DNA of 64,000 nt, taken from Gnetum montanum. Taxonomy: Eukaryota; Streptophyta; Gnetopsida; Gnetales; Gnetaceae. The notes beneath the pieces were generated by a model. It saw only the letters and a program-made list of their open reading frames with translations, searched no databases and had not been told where the DNA came from. Position numbers and translations under genes: made by a program. The stretch covers positions 759,226-823,225 of the forward strand of contig MNCI01008086.1 in the NCBI GenBank assembly GCA_015680685.1, read 5' to 3'. Shown one piece after another: positions 22,091-35,640 of the stretch; positions within the stretch are counted from its first letter, which is position 1, and every line of letters begins with the position of its first letter.

Positions 22091-24042
22091 ATTTATTTGT
22101 TGAAATGTGCACTATCTAGGTTTAGTGGACATTATTAATATCATTGGATGAACCCCAAGATCAACATCATTTCCAAATAACATAACTACAAGAGCACACT
22201 AATACTTTATTTGTTTGAAAAATTTCTTCTTCTCACAAGTGAAATGATACAAAACCATCAATCCCATAAGAATGCAAAGTAATATATACTCATCTAGATT
22301 AGTATGTGCCAAACTTCATCTTCATCCTACATTAGAATGAGCAACTGCGATGGCACGATATGGAGGGCAACATTATAAGGCCTCGTGATCGATCTATGCC
22401 CATGATGCTACTTTAAACTCTTAAGAAGTCAAGCATTCATGATCTTTAAGAAGAATATGTTGTTCAAGACTATGACTACTAAGACTATGATCCCATTGAA
22501 ACATAATGTAGGTGAGATCGACATCAAGAGAGGCATCATGAGGATCCTAAGGGGAAATGGTTCACTAATCCCTTATTTCTATTGAAATAATATGACAACA
22601 AGAACCTTACCTCTAAGGGTTCTCAGCATGAAGATTCTCTACCCTTTGTTACTGGTGATGAGGATGTGACCCTGAATCTATAGTTTACAATTCACAATTT
22701 AGGTTTAGGAAAAGATGGTATTCAAAGAAAGGGATTAAACAAGTATCAAAATGATAGGAAATCTAATGAACATGACCATAATAGCTGAGGGGATATTGGT
22801 AGATTTCATGATGGAGGCAGTCCTTCTCCCTCTTCCCCCTCTTCATTTGCATCTGCTTCTTCTTCCTCTTCTAATTCTGAAAGATGTCATAGAAGAAACA
22901 ACCATGATGGAGGTGAGCATTGAGGCAATAATACTAATCGCCATGCCCACAATAACAAAGAACATCATCAGTGACAACAAAATCATGATGATGATAAGCC
23001 TTTATTAGTAACTCAAAGCATGCTTAACATTGCAAAGGTAATTAAGATCTCAACCAGGCATGTAAAGGATACTTAGATCAAGTGCTTAGACATGAACAAC
23101 ATCCTAAGATTTGAAGGGGGATATAACTCTAATCCAAAAACACATCTATAAGCTTTCCATAATGCTTGTTCCTTACAAAACATTGAAAATTATTGGTAGA
23201 AGCTCAAGCTATTCTCTAGGACACTCACTAAAGAATCTGAAAGCTAGTACCAGTCCTTGGAGTTGGAATCTATCTAGCAATGGAGTACAATGCCTGAGCT
23301 ATTTAATGATAAATACCATATATACTCTAGAGTGTCTAATTTGAGAAGGCAAATCCAAGGCTAGAAATAGGGAACACATGAATCCTTGGATGCCACCATG
23401 GGTAGATACTATTCTCTTTTACATCAATGCCCTAGCCATGGTTATTGTCAAGAGGAACAACTTTGCCACATCATAGATGGACTCAAAGTAGAAACCAGGA
23501 GAACTCTTGGGGTTTATGCCCAAGGGAGATTATCCAAATTAAAAATTCATTAGATACAAAGGCTTATAAAACAAGTTGTGAAAGAAGAATGTAAGTTGCA
23601 AAAATGGAAAATTTTAGAAGAATATAATAGGCACCCTTCCATTAGAAAAAGAGAGGTCCAATTTTGTGACAAGGAGGAGTCACCACTCAATGAAGTGGTG
23701 AGCAAGAAAACATTTCCCATCCAAAAATCTATTTCTAACATTTCAACAAAGGTTGATATATTATGGAACTCTTTGGATAAAAAATTTCAAACTACTATGA
23801 AGATTGCTAAAGAATCCAAAGAGCAAAATAGTGATCATAACCGTAGAAGGTGGAAAGAAGCTAAACATGCCTACCAAATAGGTAAGGGCAAAGCTACTGC
23901 AATAGAAGAAGTTATGGAGACAAACTCTAATGATGACATTGGTTGTGAAATTTTTCAACATGAACATCCTAAGGGATGTTGCCTTGTGGTGTTACACTTA
24001 CAAGAGTTTGGGATGTACACATTGAATCCTCAACTAGCATAG
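22091..24042 (+). pseudogene. Athila-2 gag
   Basis: Starting around 22275, the sequence matches the Athila-1 gag (QLRWHDMEGN). It continues through a Ser/Pro-rich, His/Asn-rich stretch (GGSPSPSSPSS, 22810-22870) into the structured gag part. There YNSNPKTHL, ESQYQSLELES and PELFNDKYHIYSRVSNLRRQ mark the retrotransposon gag fold at 23050-23500. The longest open piece (23578-24042, 154 residues) is lysine/glutamate-rich and ends the gag. At least twelve stops, mostly TAG, interrupt the rest. It is followed by a Gln/Pro/Ser-rich linker to 24580. It is the capsid gene of this 13.1-kb element. Confidence 0.75.
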
Positions 24043-24579
24043 AGGTAAGCACCCAGACAATTACCTTATCCTCAAGGTAATCCAAGGTGGTTCCACTAGC
24101 AACAACAATCTTACTATCCAAGTGGATCTCTACCACAACCATATGAATAATATCAATAATGGTGCCAACCATAGTCATGAAGAATGCCACCACCAAGGTA
24201 GCAATACCCTTACAAGCAACCAGAACCATACAGGTACTATGTTCAGCAACCCATCTCTCCAAGAAGTTCTGCTAGTCATGCATCATTCCAAAATCACTAT
24301 TACCCTCTAGAGTACCATTGAACTCATTGACCATCTACTCAAGGGGAGAACCCATATCCTTACCATCCTCTATATCCATCTTCACACATCCCTCCACCCT
24401 CAACCTAGTTACCTCTTGTTCTATCCATGCAAGACAAAATTCCTTCATAATTGCAACAACGAAATACTACAAGGGCTATACATTCACAACTAACTTTCCA
24501 ACCAACTAGTTTGCACAATCGATCTAGGAAACATCCATTTTTTTGACCCAATAGTCCTCCCAAACCCTCATAACCTAAT

Positions 24580-25143
24580 TTGGCTAGTCATCTTGTATCT
24601 CCAACATCCTCATCCTCTACATCAAATACATTCAAGTACCCTTCAAACCAAGTGTTACCTCAAATCTGCAATGTAATGCTAACTCATGTTGTTTCTGATT
24701 GGATCAAGGTTGGTAATCTTCTCATGAAAATATCTAACCCAGGATGTCCACTCATTTACTTACAGATTACCATACATAAGTCATGTAAGACTCTTCTTGA
24801 TTCTAGTTCTGGTATCAATTTCATCTTCCATGACATGTATAAGGCCTTAAACCTACTGCCTCTCAAGAAGAGCAACATTCATTTAGAATTGGCATATCAA
24901 TCAATCATTGTCCCTTTGGAACTAGTGGAGGACATTATGACCATAGTTAGTGGGTGGTCCTATCCTAATAATTTTCTAGTGAGCAAGGTAGAAAATTGCA
25001 AAGGTGACTTTTCCATCATTATGGGAAGGCATGGTTATGCAGGATTGATGCATGAATGGGCATCAAGGACCTATCCTTGGAAATCTCCAGGGAAAATGAA
25101 TTTGACATTTAGAGAAGAAGTGTGTTCCATGCATTGGATATAA
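24580..25143 (+). pseudogene. Athila-2 protease
   Basis: A 187-residue open piece. LLDSSSGINFI replaces the usual LIDSGASVNLM active site, so the catalytic triplet is disrupted. The downstream pattern fits Athila proteases: LPLKKSNIHLELAYQSIIVP, LVEDIMTIVSG, PNNFLVSKVE, then IIMGRHGYAG, where ILGRPFL is expected. The first methionine is arbitrary, because the domain belonged to a gag-pol polyprotein. It lies between the gag and RT genes, in the expected order. Confidence 0.7.
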
Positions 25144-26940
25144 TGATAATGGGTGCAATTGCATGCAAAAAATCTAGTCCATTAAGAGTACATTCATTCA
25201 AGCATGTAATTAGTGTGCACATGAAATAGATATTCAAAGGTTCCTGTATGCAATAGCCACCAAAAAGGAAGGCACATAGTGGCTGAAAGTTGACTCTAAC
25301 AACAACACATTATGCATGGAACCAACTGAGCACCTAACATGTGCCTATGTCAAAAGCATAGATGAATTTGAGTAAGTTCATCGCCAACTCTCTGACAATG
25401 AAGAAAATGATGACACATATTGGGGAGAGTTGGAAATCCCTAATAATTTCAAGCAGGAGCCCCTAGAGTTAAGAACTCTACTAGCTGGCATGGAATATGC
25501 ATTTTTAACCAATGGTAAGTTGGTCATAATCAAAGAAAATATTTCTCTAAAACAAAAAGACAAGCTATTGTAGGTTGTCAATAAGTGGCCAACAACTTTT
25601 TCTTGGTCATATCTCAAACTTATAGGAATTGATCCATGGATATGCTAGAATCACATCTATACCAATTAGGCCATGAAGCCAAGAGGGAAACCACAAAGGT
25701 GGTTGAATCCCAAATTAAAACAAATCATCAAGAAAAAATAGAACAACTCCTTAAGGCAGGATTCATCTATTCCATTGCTAATAGTGAGTGGATTAGCCCA
25801 CTCGTAATTGTGTCAAAAAAAGATGGCAAGTGGTGGGTCTGCATGGTCCTCAAGCTATTGAATATGGTAACATTTAAACATCATTTTCCATTTTCATTTT
25901 TGGACCAAGTGTTGGACACTATCTTTGAGCATTGCTATTATAGCTTCTTGGATGGTTATAGTGGCTATAACCAAATCCAGATTAAGTTAGAAGATCAGGC
26001 CAAGATAATCTTCACTAGTCCATGTGGGGCTTTTGCATATTGTAAGATGTCATTCAATCTGTGTAATGCCCCTACAACATTTCAACACCTACTTCTTAGT
26101 ATTTTTTAGTAGCAAATTGGTAGTGGGGTAGAAGTCTTCATGGATGACTTCTCTACCTATAGGGTTACATTTCAACAAGCCTTAGACTACCTTGAGCAAG
26201 TACTAAAAAGATGTGTTGAAATAAACCTTAGGATTAATTAGTAGAAAAGCCATTTAATGGTCCAAGAAGGCATAGTATTGGGGCACAGAATTACTCAAGT
26301 AGGGATTGAGGTAGACCTAGAAAAAATAAGGGTCATCTAAGGAATCACACACCAACCAAAGATAGTGAAAGATGTTAAATCTTTCTTTGGACACACTTGC
26401 TACTACTAGTGATTCATAGAGAATTTCTCTAGGATTGCAAAGCCATTGGTTAAGCTTACAAAGAAAGATGCTCCATTCATCTGGACCAAGGAATGTGAAC
26501 ATGCATTCCAACTACTAAAGAAAAAACTTGTAGAAACTCCAATTCTATGGGTACCAGATGGTCTAGACCATTCTACATAATGATAGATGCATCTAATTAT
26601 GCCTTGAGAGCTATGCTTACATAGTTGGATGATACGAAACGTCTATATTACATTCAATGCACAACCTAAAGCATTATGGATGCACAATTGAATTACACAA
26701 TAACAAAGAAAGAATTAATAGTAATGGTATATGCTCTTGAAAAGTTTAGGTACTATGTGCTTGGTTATAAAGTATTTGTGCATACAGATCATAGTGCCAT
26801 CCACTTCTTGATGAACAAGCCAACAATAAGCCCTCATATCATATGATGGCTCATGATATTGTAGGAATTCAATATCACAATGGTAGATTTGGAAGGGATT
26901 GAGAATGTGGTCACTAAGCATCTCTCTTGATTAAGATGGG
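25144..26940 (+). pseudogene. Athila-2 reverse transcriptase and RNase H
   Basis: The linker (ELEIPNNFKQEPLELR) leads into the RT fingers (LLKAGFIYSIANSEWISPLV, 25750-25810), the palm (FLDGYSGYNQIQI) and AFAYCKMSFNLCNAPTTFQ. After a TAG near 26108 comes the catalytic FMDDFSTY (26136-26160). FMDDFS is characteristic of the Athila lineage and the two Asp are intact. Next come EGIVLGHRITQVGIEVDL and the connection domain. RNase H (about 26560-26940) keeps TKKEL and HTDHSAIHFLMNK. The longest open piece is 25636-26109. The enzyme would copy element RNA into DNA. Four or more stops and a missing conserved arginine region make it inactive. Confidence 0.85.
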
Positions 26941-28336
26941 ATAACAAAGAGGAGGAGAGCCCACTCTCTGATTAGTTTCTAGACAAACTTCTCTTTATAA
27001 GAACAATAAATTACCAAGTGACCATAGAAACAAAATGATACGATAGCATCCTCACTTACCTTCTCACTCAAGATATGCCATAAGGTATGAACTTTAAAAA
27101 GAAACAATAATTTCTTCATTGGGAAAAATACTTCATAAAAATCAATAGACACCTTTACAAGGTATGCACTAATGGCCTAGTACGTTGGTATCCCCCTGAT
27201 GTAGATCAACTATGCATTCTTCAGGATGCTCATGAAGGCCCTTGTGGAGGCCACTATTCAAGGAGGTGCATGGCCATAAAAATCTTAATGGCAAGATACT
27301 ATTGGCTTACAATCTTTAAGGATGTTCACTAGTATGTCTGATCTTGTGAACATTGTCAAAGAGATGGTGGGATGATTTCTCGAATGAAGGATCCTCAATA
27401 GTGGATTTAGCCATTGGAGCCTTTCACATATGGGGCATAGACTTCATGGGTCCCATCATACCCATGTCCAATGAAAATATTTATATCATCATAATAGTCT
27501 ACTACTACACCAAATGGGTAGAATCAATAGCCATCATTGATTGTACATCATCCACAATTGCTAGAGTTGTACAACAAAATGATGTCAATAGGTTTGGGGT
27601 ACCACATGCACTAATTTCTAACAATGGAACTCACTTCATAGGTGCCACTTTTAGAAAGTTGATGCAACTCTTGGGTGTTAAACATAAATTAGTAACACCC
27701 TATCATCCCTAAGCCACTGGTTAAGCAAAGGTAACCAACAGGGATATCAAAAAGATCCTAACAAGAACCATAAGCAAATATAGGAGAGATTGGAGCACAA
27801 AACTCAACAATGCCCTATGGGCCTACCACTTAACATGGAAACTTCCTATTGGCTACTCTCCCTATGAGTTAGTATACAAAAAACTTCCAACACTCTTGAT
27901 TCAATTCAAGCTTTGTACACTCTCAACAACCTGTGACCTGAATCTTGACCTAAGTCTAGCCAAAAAAGAAAGACTAATAAACCTCAACATGCTAGACAAA
28001 AATCAATTGGTGGCCCTATCTTTGAATGAAGTGCACAAGGCATTCAACAAACAATTACATGATCTGAGAATATGGAAAGTAAAATTTCAACCAGGAGATA
28101 AGGTTCTTTGTTGGAATCCCACACATATACCTCAGAAAACAAAATTTCAAATGTTGTGGAATGGACCTTTCATAATTGATGAAACCTTTCCTTTTGGGGC
28201 CATGATCATATACAAACTCGAGAGCCCAAATAAAAAGCAGTTGGTCAACATCCAACAAGTAAAGCTTTTCTATGAGCCAAAGCAAGCTAGTGCAATAAAT
28301 ACCTCAATGGATGAACAACCACGTTCAATTTTTTAG
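26941..28336 (+). pseudogene. Athila-2 integrase
   Basis: An H2C2 zinc-binding region (HEGPCGGHYSRRC to SCEHCQRDG, 27230-27365) leads to the catalytic core. The first Asp is kept (GIDFMGP). The second site reads ISNNGTHF, Asp changed to Asn. The third reads AKVTNRDI, with Lys instead of Glu, so the DDE triad is lost. The C-terminal part (27896-28336) is open: DKVLCWNPTHIPQKTKFQML is a typical gypsy integrase tail binding target DNA. The protein ends near 28336, just before a GGGGGAGATGACC segment also found in Athila-3. Confidence 0.85.
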
Positions 28337-29925
28337 ATCTTCTCTTTCCAACTCAATCATGGGGGAGATGACCATCTATGCTAATCATCCATATGGCTCC
28401 TCAAATTTTCTATTTTTTATTTTCCATGTTTTTGATTTTTCAATTTATTTATTATACAACTTTTTGATTTTCAAAATTTTTCTTATTTTTAATACCATTT
28501 TTTGTTTTACACCATTGTTAGTACATTTAAATCTTTATTGGATATTTTACACTTTCTTATGTATTTTACTTTGTTTTGTTTAAGTTTGATTTTCAAATTT
28601 TTGCTAATAAAAGTGCTTTATTGCCAACACGACATAGTGGTGTTGTAGCTATTACTAATGGTGGTTTTTGCTTTATGTTTTTGATTTGAAAATTTCTAGT
28701 TTTTATTTTTGAATTCTTGTGCTAATGACACAGTCATGGTTTTCTTTTTATGGACTAGGTAGTGAGTCTATGACATCCACCCATCCATAAACTCTATGGT
28801 TTTCCTTGTTTTAAAAGTTTGAAGTTCCTTTCATTAAATCAAATTTTGATAAATTTGTGACCTTAATAGTTTCTAGAATTGGAAAAGATACAAAGGTTTG
28901 AATAAGGTGTGACTTCAATGGGACTCGGTCTTCTTTGTACTCTTCTACTTACTTGAGTGCTTGAGTGTTTTTCATGGACTTCTTACCATTCCATTCCAAC
29001 GACTAATAGGAAGTTAAATATATTCTTTAGATGGTGTGTTTTCCCTCCAAAAATCCAAAAAAGAAAGAAAAACAAACAAAAGTAAAATCTAAAAAAAAAC
29101 ATGATGAGAATTCAAAGCACACCCCTTAGACAAATAAATGGGCCACAAGCACTAGTTATGGGACTACAAAGACATGCAACCATGCCTGAAGGTCCCATCT
29201 AACTAAGGCCCTATCTCACTTCCTACTACTCTTTTCTTCTCTTTATGTAATGGTGGTTGTTTTTTGGGAGCACTCTTGTGTCTCGAGGAAGTGGATTGAT
29301 CTTGGAGTTGTGATGCGAAATCACTATAATAGGTTGATTTTAGTTTGGACTAAGGATGGATCTTCTTTGGTCATTTTAAACATATACTCCACAAGGGACT
29401 TCTTATGATCTTAGTTGGAATTCCATTCCACCTTCTCTATCATTCATCTATGCTAACCATAATTCCCCTCACTGTCAATGTCCATGTTCTTGATTCTATG
29501 CTTGGTCAGATGTATTTGAGTTCTTGGTCCTTAACTTCATTAACCATTAGTTACCTATGGGGTCCATAGACTCATTAGGTTGAGGTTATGCAAGGGGAAA
29601 AAGGACATGTGCCAGCTATGGGGAGGACCCAATTGCAAATCCCTTCATCGGGTTCATTAACCACCTTATCCTTAGGCATCCTTGCAAACCGAATCTTTTG
29701 TACACCCATATTCTACATCACACCATGTGTTCCTTTATAAATTTTATTTATTAAATACATTCTCCATCAAATTTTTTAATTTTTGAGCTTTTAAATATCC
29801 TCTTCAATGATTTTATCATATTCTTGGCTTTCCTGAGATTCCATAGACCCTAATTTCATTGAAAATTTCATTATATTTTTTGAGATAAGCTCTTTGGAAA
29901 ATTTTTCCTGATGGGGCCCATCGAT
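28337..29925 (+). other. Athila-2 spacer after pol
   Basis: Non-coding, T-rich sequence with no convincing gene. Parts at 28880-29220 match the Athila-3 region 51970-52280 (GAATTCAAAGCACAYCCCTT, then TCTAACTAAGGCCC), so the spacer is a conserved part of the family. Confidence 0.7.
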
Positions 29926-29936
29926 AGAACTAACCC

Positions 29937-30138
29937 ATATACGAGGCCTCGTATATAAGGCTCCATCAATGTAAGTCAAAAATATTATAAATAGGCACGA
30001 TCCCTCTTAGAAAATTTTACATTTTCTCATAAATAGCAAAGGAGTTTTTCAATTTTTAAGCCCAGAACCTTCCAAAGCCCATAACTTACAAAACATTTAT
30101 CCAAATCACTCCATTCTTCAACCTTGCAACTACTGGAG
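29937..30138 (+). promoter_or_regulatory. Candidate internal promoter of Athila-2 3' ORF
   Basis: A perfect 20-bp palindrome (29937-29956, half-site ATATACGAGG) is followed by a TATA box, TATAAATAGG, near 29986, about 30 bases further on. This layout copies the LTR promoters at 1955-2004 and 46945-47043. Transcription from here would give a leader ending at a GGAG/GTAAGC donor at 30138/30139. It is an inference. The LTR promoter may be the only real one. Confidence 0.45.
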
Positions 30139-30432
30139 GTAAGCTCTTTGTTGTGGAGGACACAAATGTATCATTTTTGACAAAAAAAATTTCGTGATTT
30201 TTTCTAACTCCCACAAAGGTTTAATTGAAAAATCAACTATTAAATACTAAATTACAAGAGTTAAACCTTTTCAAAAAGCTCTAGTGATAATTATAATAAA
30301 TAATTAATAAAATAATCAATGTACCATGGTCAAACCTTAGACAAAGTGTAACTAACTAACTAACAGAAAGGTACTCAAAACTTTAAAGTTACACGTTACA
30401 TCTACTAATCCATGAATGTGTTATGACTGTAG
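30139..30432 (+). other. Candidate intron before the 3' ORF
   Basis: The donor GTAAGC starts at 30139, after CTGGAG. The acceptor GACTGTAG ends at 30432, and the next base begins ATG of the 3' ORF. The interior is AT-rich with no open frame. Athila-type elements are thought to make their 3' gene product from spliced RNA, so the position is sensible. No transcript evidence is available here. Confidence 0.4.
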
Positions 30433-33101
30433 ATGGCACCAAAAGGAAAGCATAAGTAGGAAGAAGGATCATTCCAACCAAGGGAGAAATGACCTAGGAT
30501 AGGAAGAGGCCAAGAATAGCCTCAAGAAGAATCACTTGCAACCCATGCCACAAGTCCTCTCAGGGAAGAGGCAGAAGTGGAATCTATTAGATAGATTCTA
30601 GAACTAGCAGCAGTAGCAACAAAACACTCCTATCAGGATGATGTGCTAAAGCAACCAGAAAATCATGAGGTGATCTTAACAGAGGTTTGCCTAAATCAAA
30701 TTAAATCAAGGAAGGTCCAAATATTTATGCTCTAGGAGTTAAATTTTAGCCCTTTCCTAGAGGATGCACCAAGAGAAGTATAAGACCAACTAAAGGCCTC
30801 TCCCATGTGGCCAATCATCACTTCCACCAGGAAGTGTTACATGGGAGAAACATTTCTATTTTGGAACAATAGGCAGCTTGGACCAATGGTGAAAATCAAG
30901 GACATTTCAGGGTCTTACTTGGTGTAGGTCACTACTAGAGCACTTGGGTTGCTCAAAATAGGGGAAAATCTTACTAAAATCCCAATGTAGCCAAATATGA
31001 GCATCAAGAAAGAATGGGTGCAACATTATTATGGTGTCAACCACAAGGAGTTTATCACTCTCACACCAACAGAGACGATCCATTATAAGATTACAGCCTT
31101 CCACCTCAATCCCATGGCAAGGCCAATCAAAATCACTACCTTCTCTACCTGAGCATGTGCCACTCTAAGTGGGAGATTCCTAGTCAACCTTCTATAGTTA
31201 ATCTATCTAAAGATGGAAAAGCAATTTAAAGAAAATAAACGCAAAAGGAAGGTACTCCCTTTTCCATGCCTCATCAAGAGACTCTATCAAAGGGAAGGGA
31301 TAGTCTGTTACACTAATGACACAATTAGAACTGTTTTAATTGCCAACTAGGTAGAAATGATGAAGGATAAAATACCTACCACAACTATCCACAAAGAGGA
31401 GCAGTGACCACCACATCCACCTACCACTCAAACAACTGTGTCAAACATCACTGCAGCCAGCCAACAGTTGTAAGAATATAAATAATGGTTCTTAAGTAAA
31501 TAAGAGAAATGAGCAAGCATGAGTGGCAGGGACCCATTTTTCTACAAACCAACCATGAGTCACCTTAATGAGATGGCCTAAACAATCAACTTGATAGGTG
31601 ACGATGGATCCATTTTCTCAAACCAAAGAATGGAGCTACCTACAAGGTTGAATCTAAGTGCTAGAGAGGTCACAATATCTCTCATAAAATAATAATCATT
31701 TCCAAAAATCTCTAGAAATGCTACAGCCTTCTTGGTTGTCTTGAAGGAGGGTGAAGGGGCAATAGTTTTGGTGATGCAGCACTAGAGGTAGGAAATAGTA
31801 GCAAAAGTGGTCATTAACAAGACTGCCAAAATGCTCAACACACCTACAACATCTACACTAGACATCGCTACACTTAGAGATGTGCAAACATCCACAAGGA
31901 CCATAAGTAGAAGAATAAGTGTAGCACAGCATGAGGAACTACTGAACTAACTGGTGGAAACTGAGCAATCTCTTTTGGATATCTCTAACATTCTAGATAA
32001 CATCACTACAACCTAGTCGAAGTTGCTAGAGGCAAGGGGCAAGAACATCATATTAGGGGGGAAACTTGAAATAGCTAGGGAATGGAACAAATGCTTGGCT
32101 ATGGAAGTTATCAAATTAAGAGCTTAGATTATCAATATTACATTTCTCAACCTAGCACTAACAAGAGATGAGGCTATGGAATAGCTTCACACCAAGCTCA
32201 AAGGGGTTGAGGGTGTAATGAAAATGGAAATGTTCTATAGATCCTTGGTAGAGGCCACACAACAAAAGATTCAAAAGTCCTTGGATCAAACCCACTAGAA
32301 GAATGTTTAGTTGACTATAGAGAATCATCGCCTATGGAATATTGATGCACATCAAAAACAGTTAATTGAATTTATCCATCAATAGTAGAAGTAACTAGCC
32401 AAAGCAAATACAAAGCTAAGGAGATTGGCAGCAGAGAACATGAATCTCTCCATGGAAAAATTCAATGCCCTTGACTAGAAAACTACAATTGAGGTAGCCA
32501 CTTGGAAATCAAAGGCTCTCAAATTTGATAGAGTCAAGGACCACTATAGAGAACAAGTTGGTCTACAAAAAGAAGTAAATGAGAAGCACATCCAATTGGT
32601 GAAGGAAAAAGCAAATGAAGCCCTCTAGTAACTCCAACAAGGCAGAGAAGTTTGGCAACCCATCACTGATGGGATAGATGCCTACAACAAGGTGGAAATA
32701 TACACAAAGGAGTTGTAGATCAAGGAGATGATGGAGTACATGGAGCTTGTCAATATCCATTACACAAATCTAGCCATGTTGACTACCAGGAGTTGAAAAA
32801 TGTAGTAAGGACATTCAACATCAAATGCAAATAATTCATTGTTTGGTTTGTCAATGTACAGGAGATGTTCCCAATCATGCCCTATCTGTGGGATGTCCTC
32901 ATTCTAGCCCACATTGGTGATGCCATGTGGACTATGAATGATGCTTGGGGCAAGGAGGAGAAGATGAAGGAATTGATTGATGCCTTTCACCTTCCACCAA
33001 AGGTTGCAATTGCAGCAAGACAACCACAGCCACCTCAACTACCACACATGCCTGAAGCTAGCAAAGGTCCTTCAGAGCCTCAAGAGCCATCACCACCTTA
33101 G
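30433..33101 (+). pseudogene. Athila-2 3' ORF (env-position gene)
   Basis: Starts MAPKGKHK right after a splice-acceptor-like AG and can be followed through many TAG and TGA stops for about 850 codons. The first third is globular, with FLEDAPREV, FWNNRQLGPMVKIKDISGSYL and KKEWVQHYYGVNHKEFITLTP near 30740-31080. The middle (31950-32780) is strongly coiled-coil, rich in Lys, Glu, Leu and Gln. The end (32865-33101) is open and finishes in a Pro/Gln/Glu-rich tail. No transmembrane segment or signal peptide is visible, so there is no support for a true envelope protein. Position and size match the extra 3' gene of Athila elements, whose function is unknown. Confidence 0.55.
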
Positions 33102-33339
33102 ACTATTTAATCTTCTCCACTACCTTCATGTCATCAAAGGAAGTGTTGTTTAATTCTTTTTGTGTATTCACGTCATGGTGTTTAATTTTGTGTCATGAAC
33201 ACTATAATTTTGTAATGTGTTGATCTATACACTCAAGCACTCAATTTTAACAAGTTAGTTTATTTTGTTTTGTTAAGAGTCAACTAATAATCCCATACCT
33301 TTCTAATTTTGTAAAAGAACTCGAGGATGAGATTTCATT

Positions 33340-33353
33340 TAGTTGTGGGGATA
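33340..33353 (+). other. Polypurine tract of Athila-2 (weak)
   Basis: TTAGTTGTGGGGATA directly precedes the 3' LTR. Only TGTGGGGATA is purine-rich. Confidence 0.5.
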
Positions 33354-34259
33354 TGATGCGCATTAATGTGTTACATCAATGGATCCCTGTTGACATAACC
33401 TCATCGATGGGGCCCCGTTTATGTGGTGTTTCTCCTTCGATAGGGCCACATCAACATAGCATTTACTACATTAATAGGGTCCTATCAATGCAGCCCTAGA
33501 GCAAAAACTATAAATATGAGCTCCCAGCTATGTTTATGGGCATTAGATTCATAGTAGTAGCAAAGCTCTTGTAATTTATTTATTTGAAAGTTAGAATATT
33601 TTTCCTAAGTGCCTGCAACAAGAGTCAATGAGTTTATGGATCTTTATTCGAGCACTATTATACCTAAACCACATCAATGTGTACAACAATATAGACAAGC
33701 TTCTTGATAAACCTTGTAGCATTCTAGATAGCTTAAATGTTTTATTTATGCATTCATTATTTTTATTAAATATACAATCAATTAAGCTAAATAGATTAAG
33801 TACATAAGTATGACCGCTTTGAGCATAAGCACATATTTACTTGGTAATCCTAGTAGCATTATTACTTGATGTACCCAGTAGTGTAGTGCTTGGTAACTTA
33901 GTAGTGGATATATGGGTTCAAGATGTGTACAGAATGTGGGATCAAATGCTTATGTTAGGACTGGCTAAAGACTAGTTAGTTAGTTAAATTAAATTAGTCA
34001 TTAAATTACTTCATCTCTCTCTTTAAGCATCAAACCATAAAACATAAAATGATAAAAATCATATACCTTGATTACACTTAACCATACCTTTATACTTCAC
34101 AAGTGTAATTGGGAAGACAATGAATGACCTTAGGACAAGATTCACCTCCTAGAAGGCTAGTGCACTGGAAACTAGAGAGTCCATGGAATTTGACTAGATT
34201 GTGCATGAATGCTTTGTGATTCGTATGGTTGAGAGTAGGGGTACCTTCATCACTCATCA
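33354..34259 (+). mobile_element. Athila-2 3' LTR
   Basis: Partner of 21164-22071. Starts TGATGCGCATTA and ends CACTCATCA. The TATA-like ACTATAAATATGAGCTC lies near 33506-33525. Transitions dominate the differences from the 5' LTR. Confidence 0.9.
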
Positions 34260-34264
34260 CCTAG
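34260..34264. repeat. Target site duplication of Athila-2, right
   Basis: CCTAG, identical to 21159-21163. It proves that 21164-34259 is one insertion. Confidence 0.9.
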
Positions 34265-34959
34265 AATCTAACTTTACCACTGTATTCAGGACATTCAAAA
34301 ATATAGATTTTGACCTTTGGTTCACTAAAATTGGAGTTACAGTTTTTAAGATATCACACTTTCTAGTTTACTAAGATATTGTAAAAGTGTCGGCATTTGA
34401 ACTAGGTGACTATGATAAGTGAATCATAAGTAATATTTCAACATACGATTAGGTAGGGCACTTGATAAGGATCCCATAGGTTCAAATAGAATTTGATTTG
34501 GGTCTCAATATGCAGATTATGAGCATGAGAGTGCAATATTAAAGAAAAAAATTAATAAAAAGACCTTATAAAATTTATTTATGTTAACAAAACTTAAAAT
34601 TAAAAATTAAAAATAAAAATTTTAAAATTTCAAACACCATTACACATGTTCATGTGTGAAACAAAAATGAAATTAAATATGTTATATGATATAACATATA
34701 ACATATCTCATATATCTTATGTATCATGATTTTTCTTCCTTCCGCTCACATTTTTTTCACCACCTCTCAAGTCACTTATTTTCTACCATCATTTTGCATG
34801 CAACCATTATTTTCACAAAATAGTGTCCTATCATGTTTCTCCATAAAGACATTTTTTTTCCTTTCTTCATCATTTTGAAGTTGATTTGAGCCTGGTTTCT
34901 TTTGTTCTTCTCCTTATAAATAGGTTTAGGCCTTGGATACATCACATCATAGTTTCTAG

Positions 34960-35640
34960 AAGGGTTTCAAGTGTGACAAGTAAGGCAAAGATAAATTAAA
35001 AGCATTAGGTAGAAAAGAAAGACACTAAGAGAATTCTAGGAGCTCTACCAACACAAGTAAGAAAGATTATTTTAGTTTTCTTTTCATATGGCTGCACTAT
35101 TTTCTTATGGATTTTCTATTCCTCATCTCTGCTTTCTACTTTTTTTCTAATATTTTCATTATTATGTTGAGATTCTACAAGGTTTTTTTCATTTTTGACT
35201 TGTTTGTGATATTTTAATTATGTTCAACCCCTTTTTCTGTACTCTAGTGAATTTCTAGAATTGTGGGAACCTTTCCCAACTTGCCCTATGGATATTTTAT
35301 GAATATTTTGGTACTGCTCATGACATAAGGATGATTTTGTAAGAATTTTATGGAATTTTTAACTACCATAGATATGGATATTTTGAAAACCATTTGTGGA
35401 ATTTGACTACCATGGATTTGGCTATTTTGAAAATCATTTGAATTTTGTAATAAAATACTAGAATTTGTGTGACCATTTGTGCTTAGTTGGTAGTGGGAGC
35501 CATGAATCTTTTAGACACCCTAATTTGCATGCAGTAGTGATGTGTTCTTTAGTGGAACCCACCCCACAAGAAAAAGGGTTTTGGGTAGATTTCGTACCTT
35601 GGATTTTAATTTGTAAGTTCATGTGAGGCTATGGATTTAG
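34960..35640 (+). repeat. 681-base duplicate, first copy
   Basis: Almost identical to 35642-36322, with about ten substitutions visible and no length difference. It ends exactly at the N at 35641. See the second copy. Confidence 0.9.

Noticed and set aside
30433-33101. True retroviral-type envelope gene in Athila-2
   Set aside because: No signal peptide, transmembrane helix, cleavage site or glycosylation-rich ectodomain is visible. Only its position matches.
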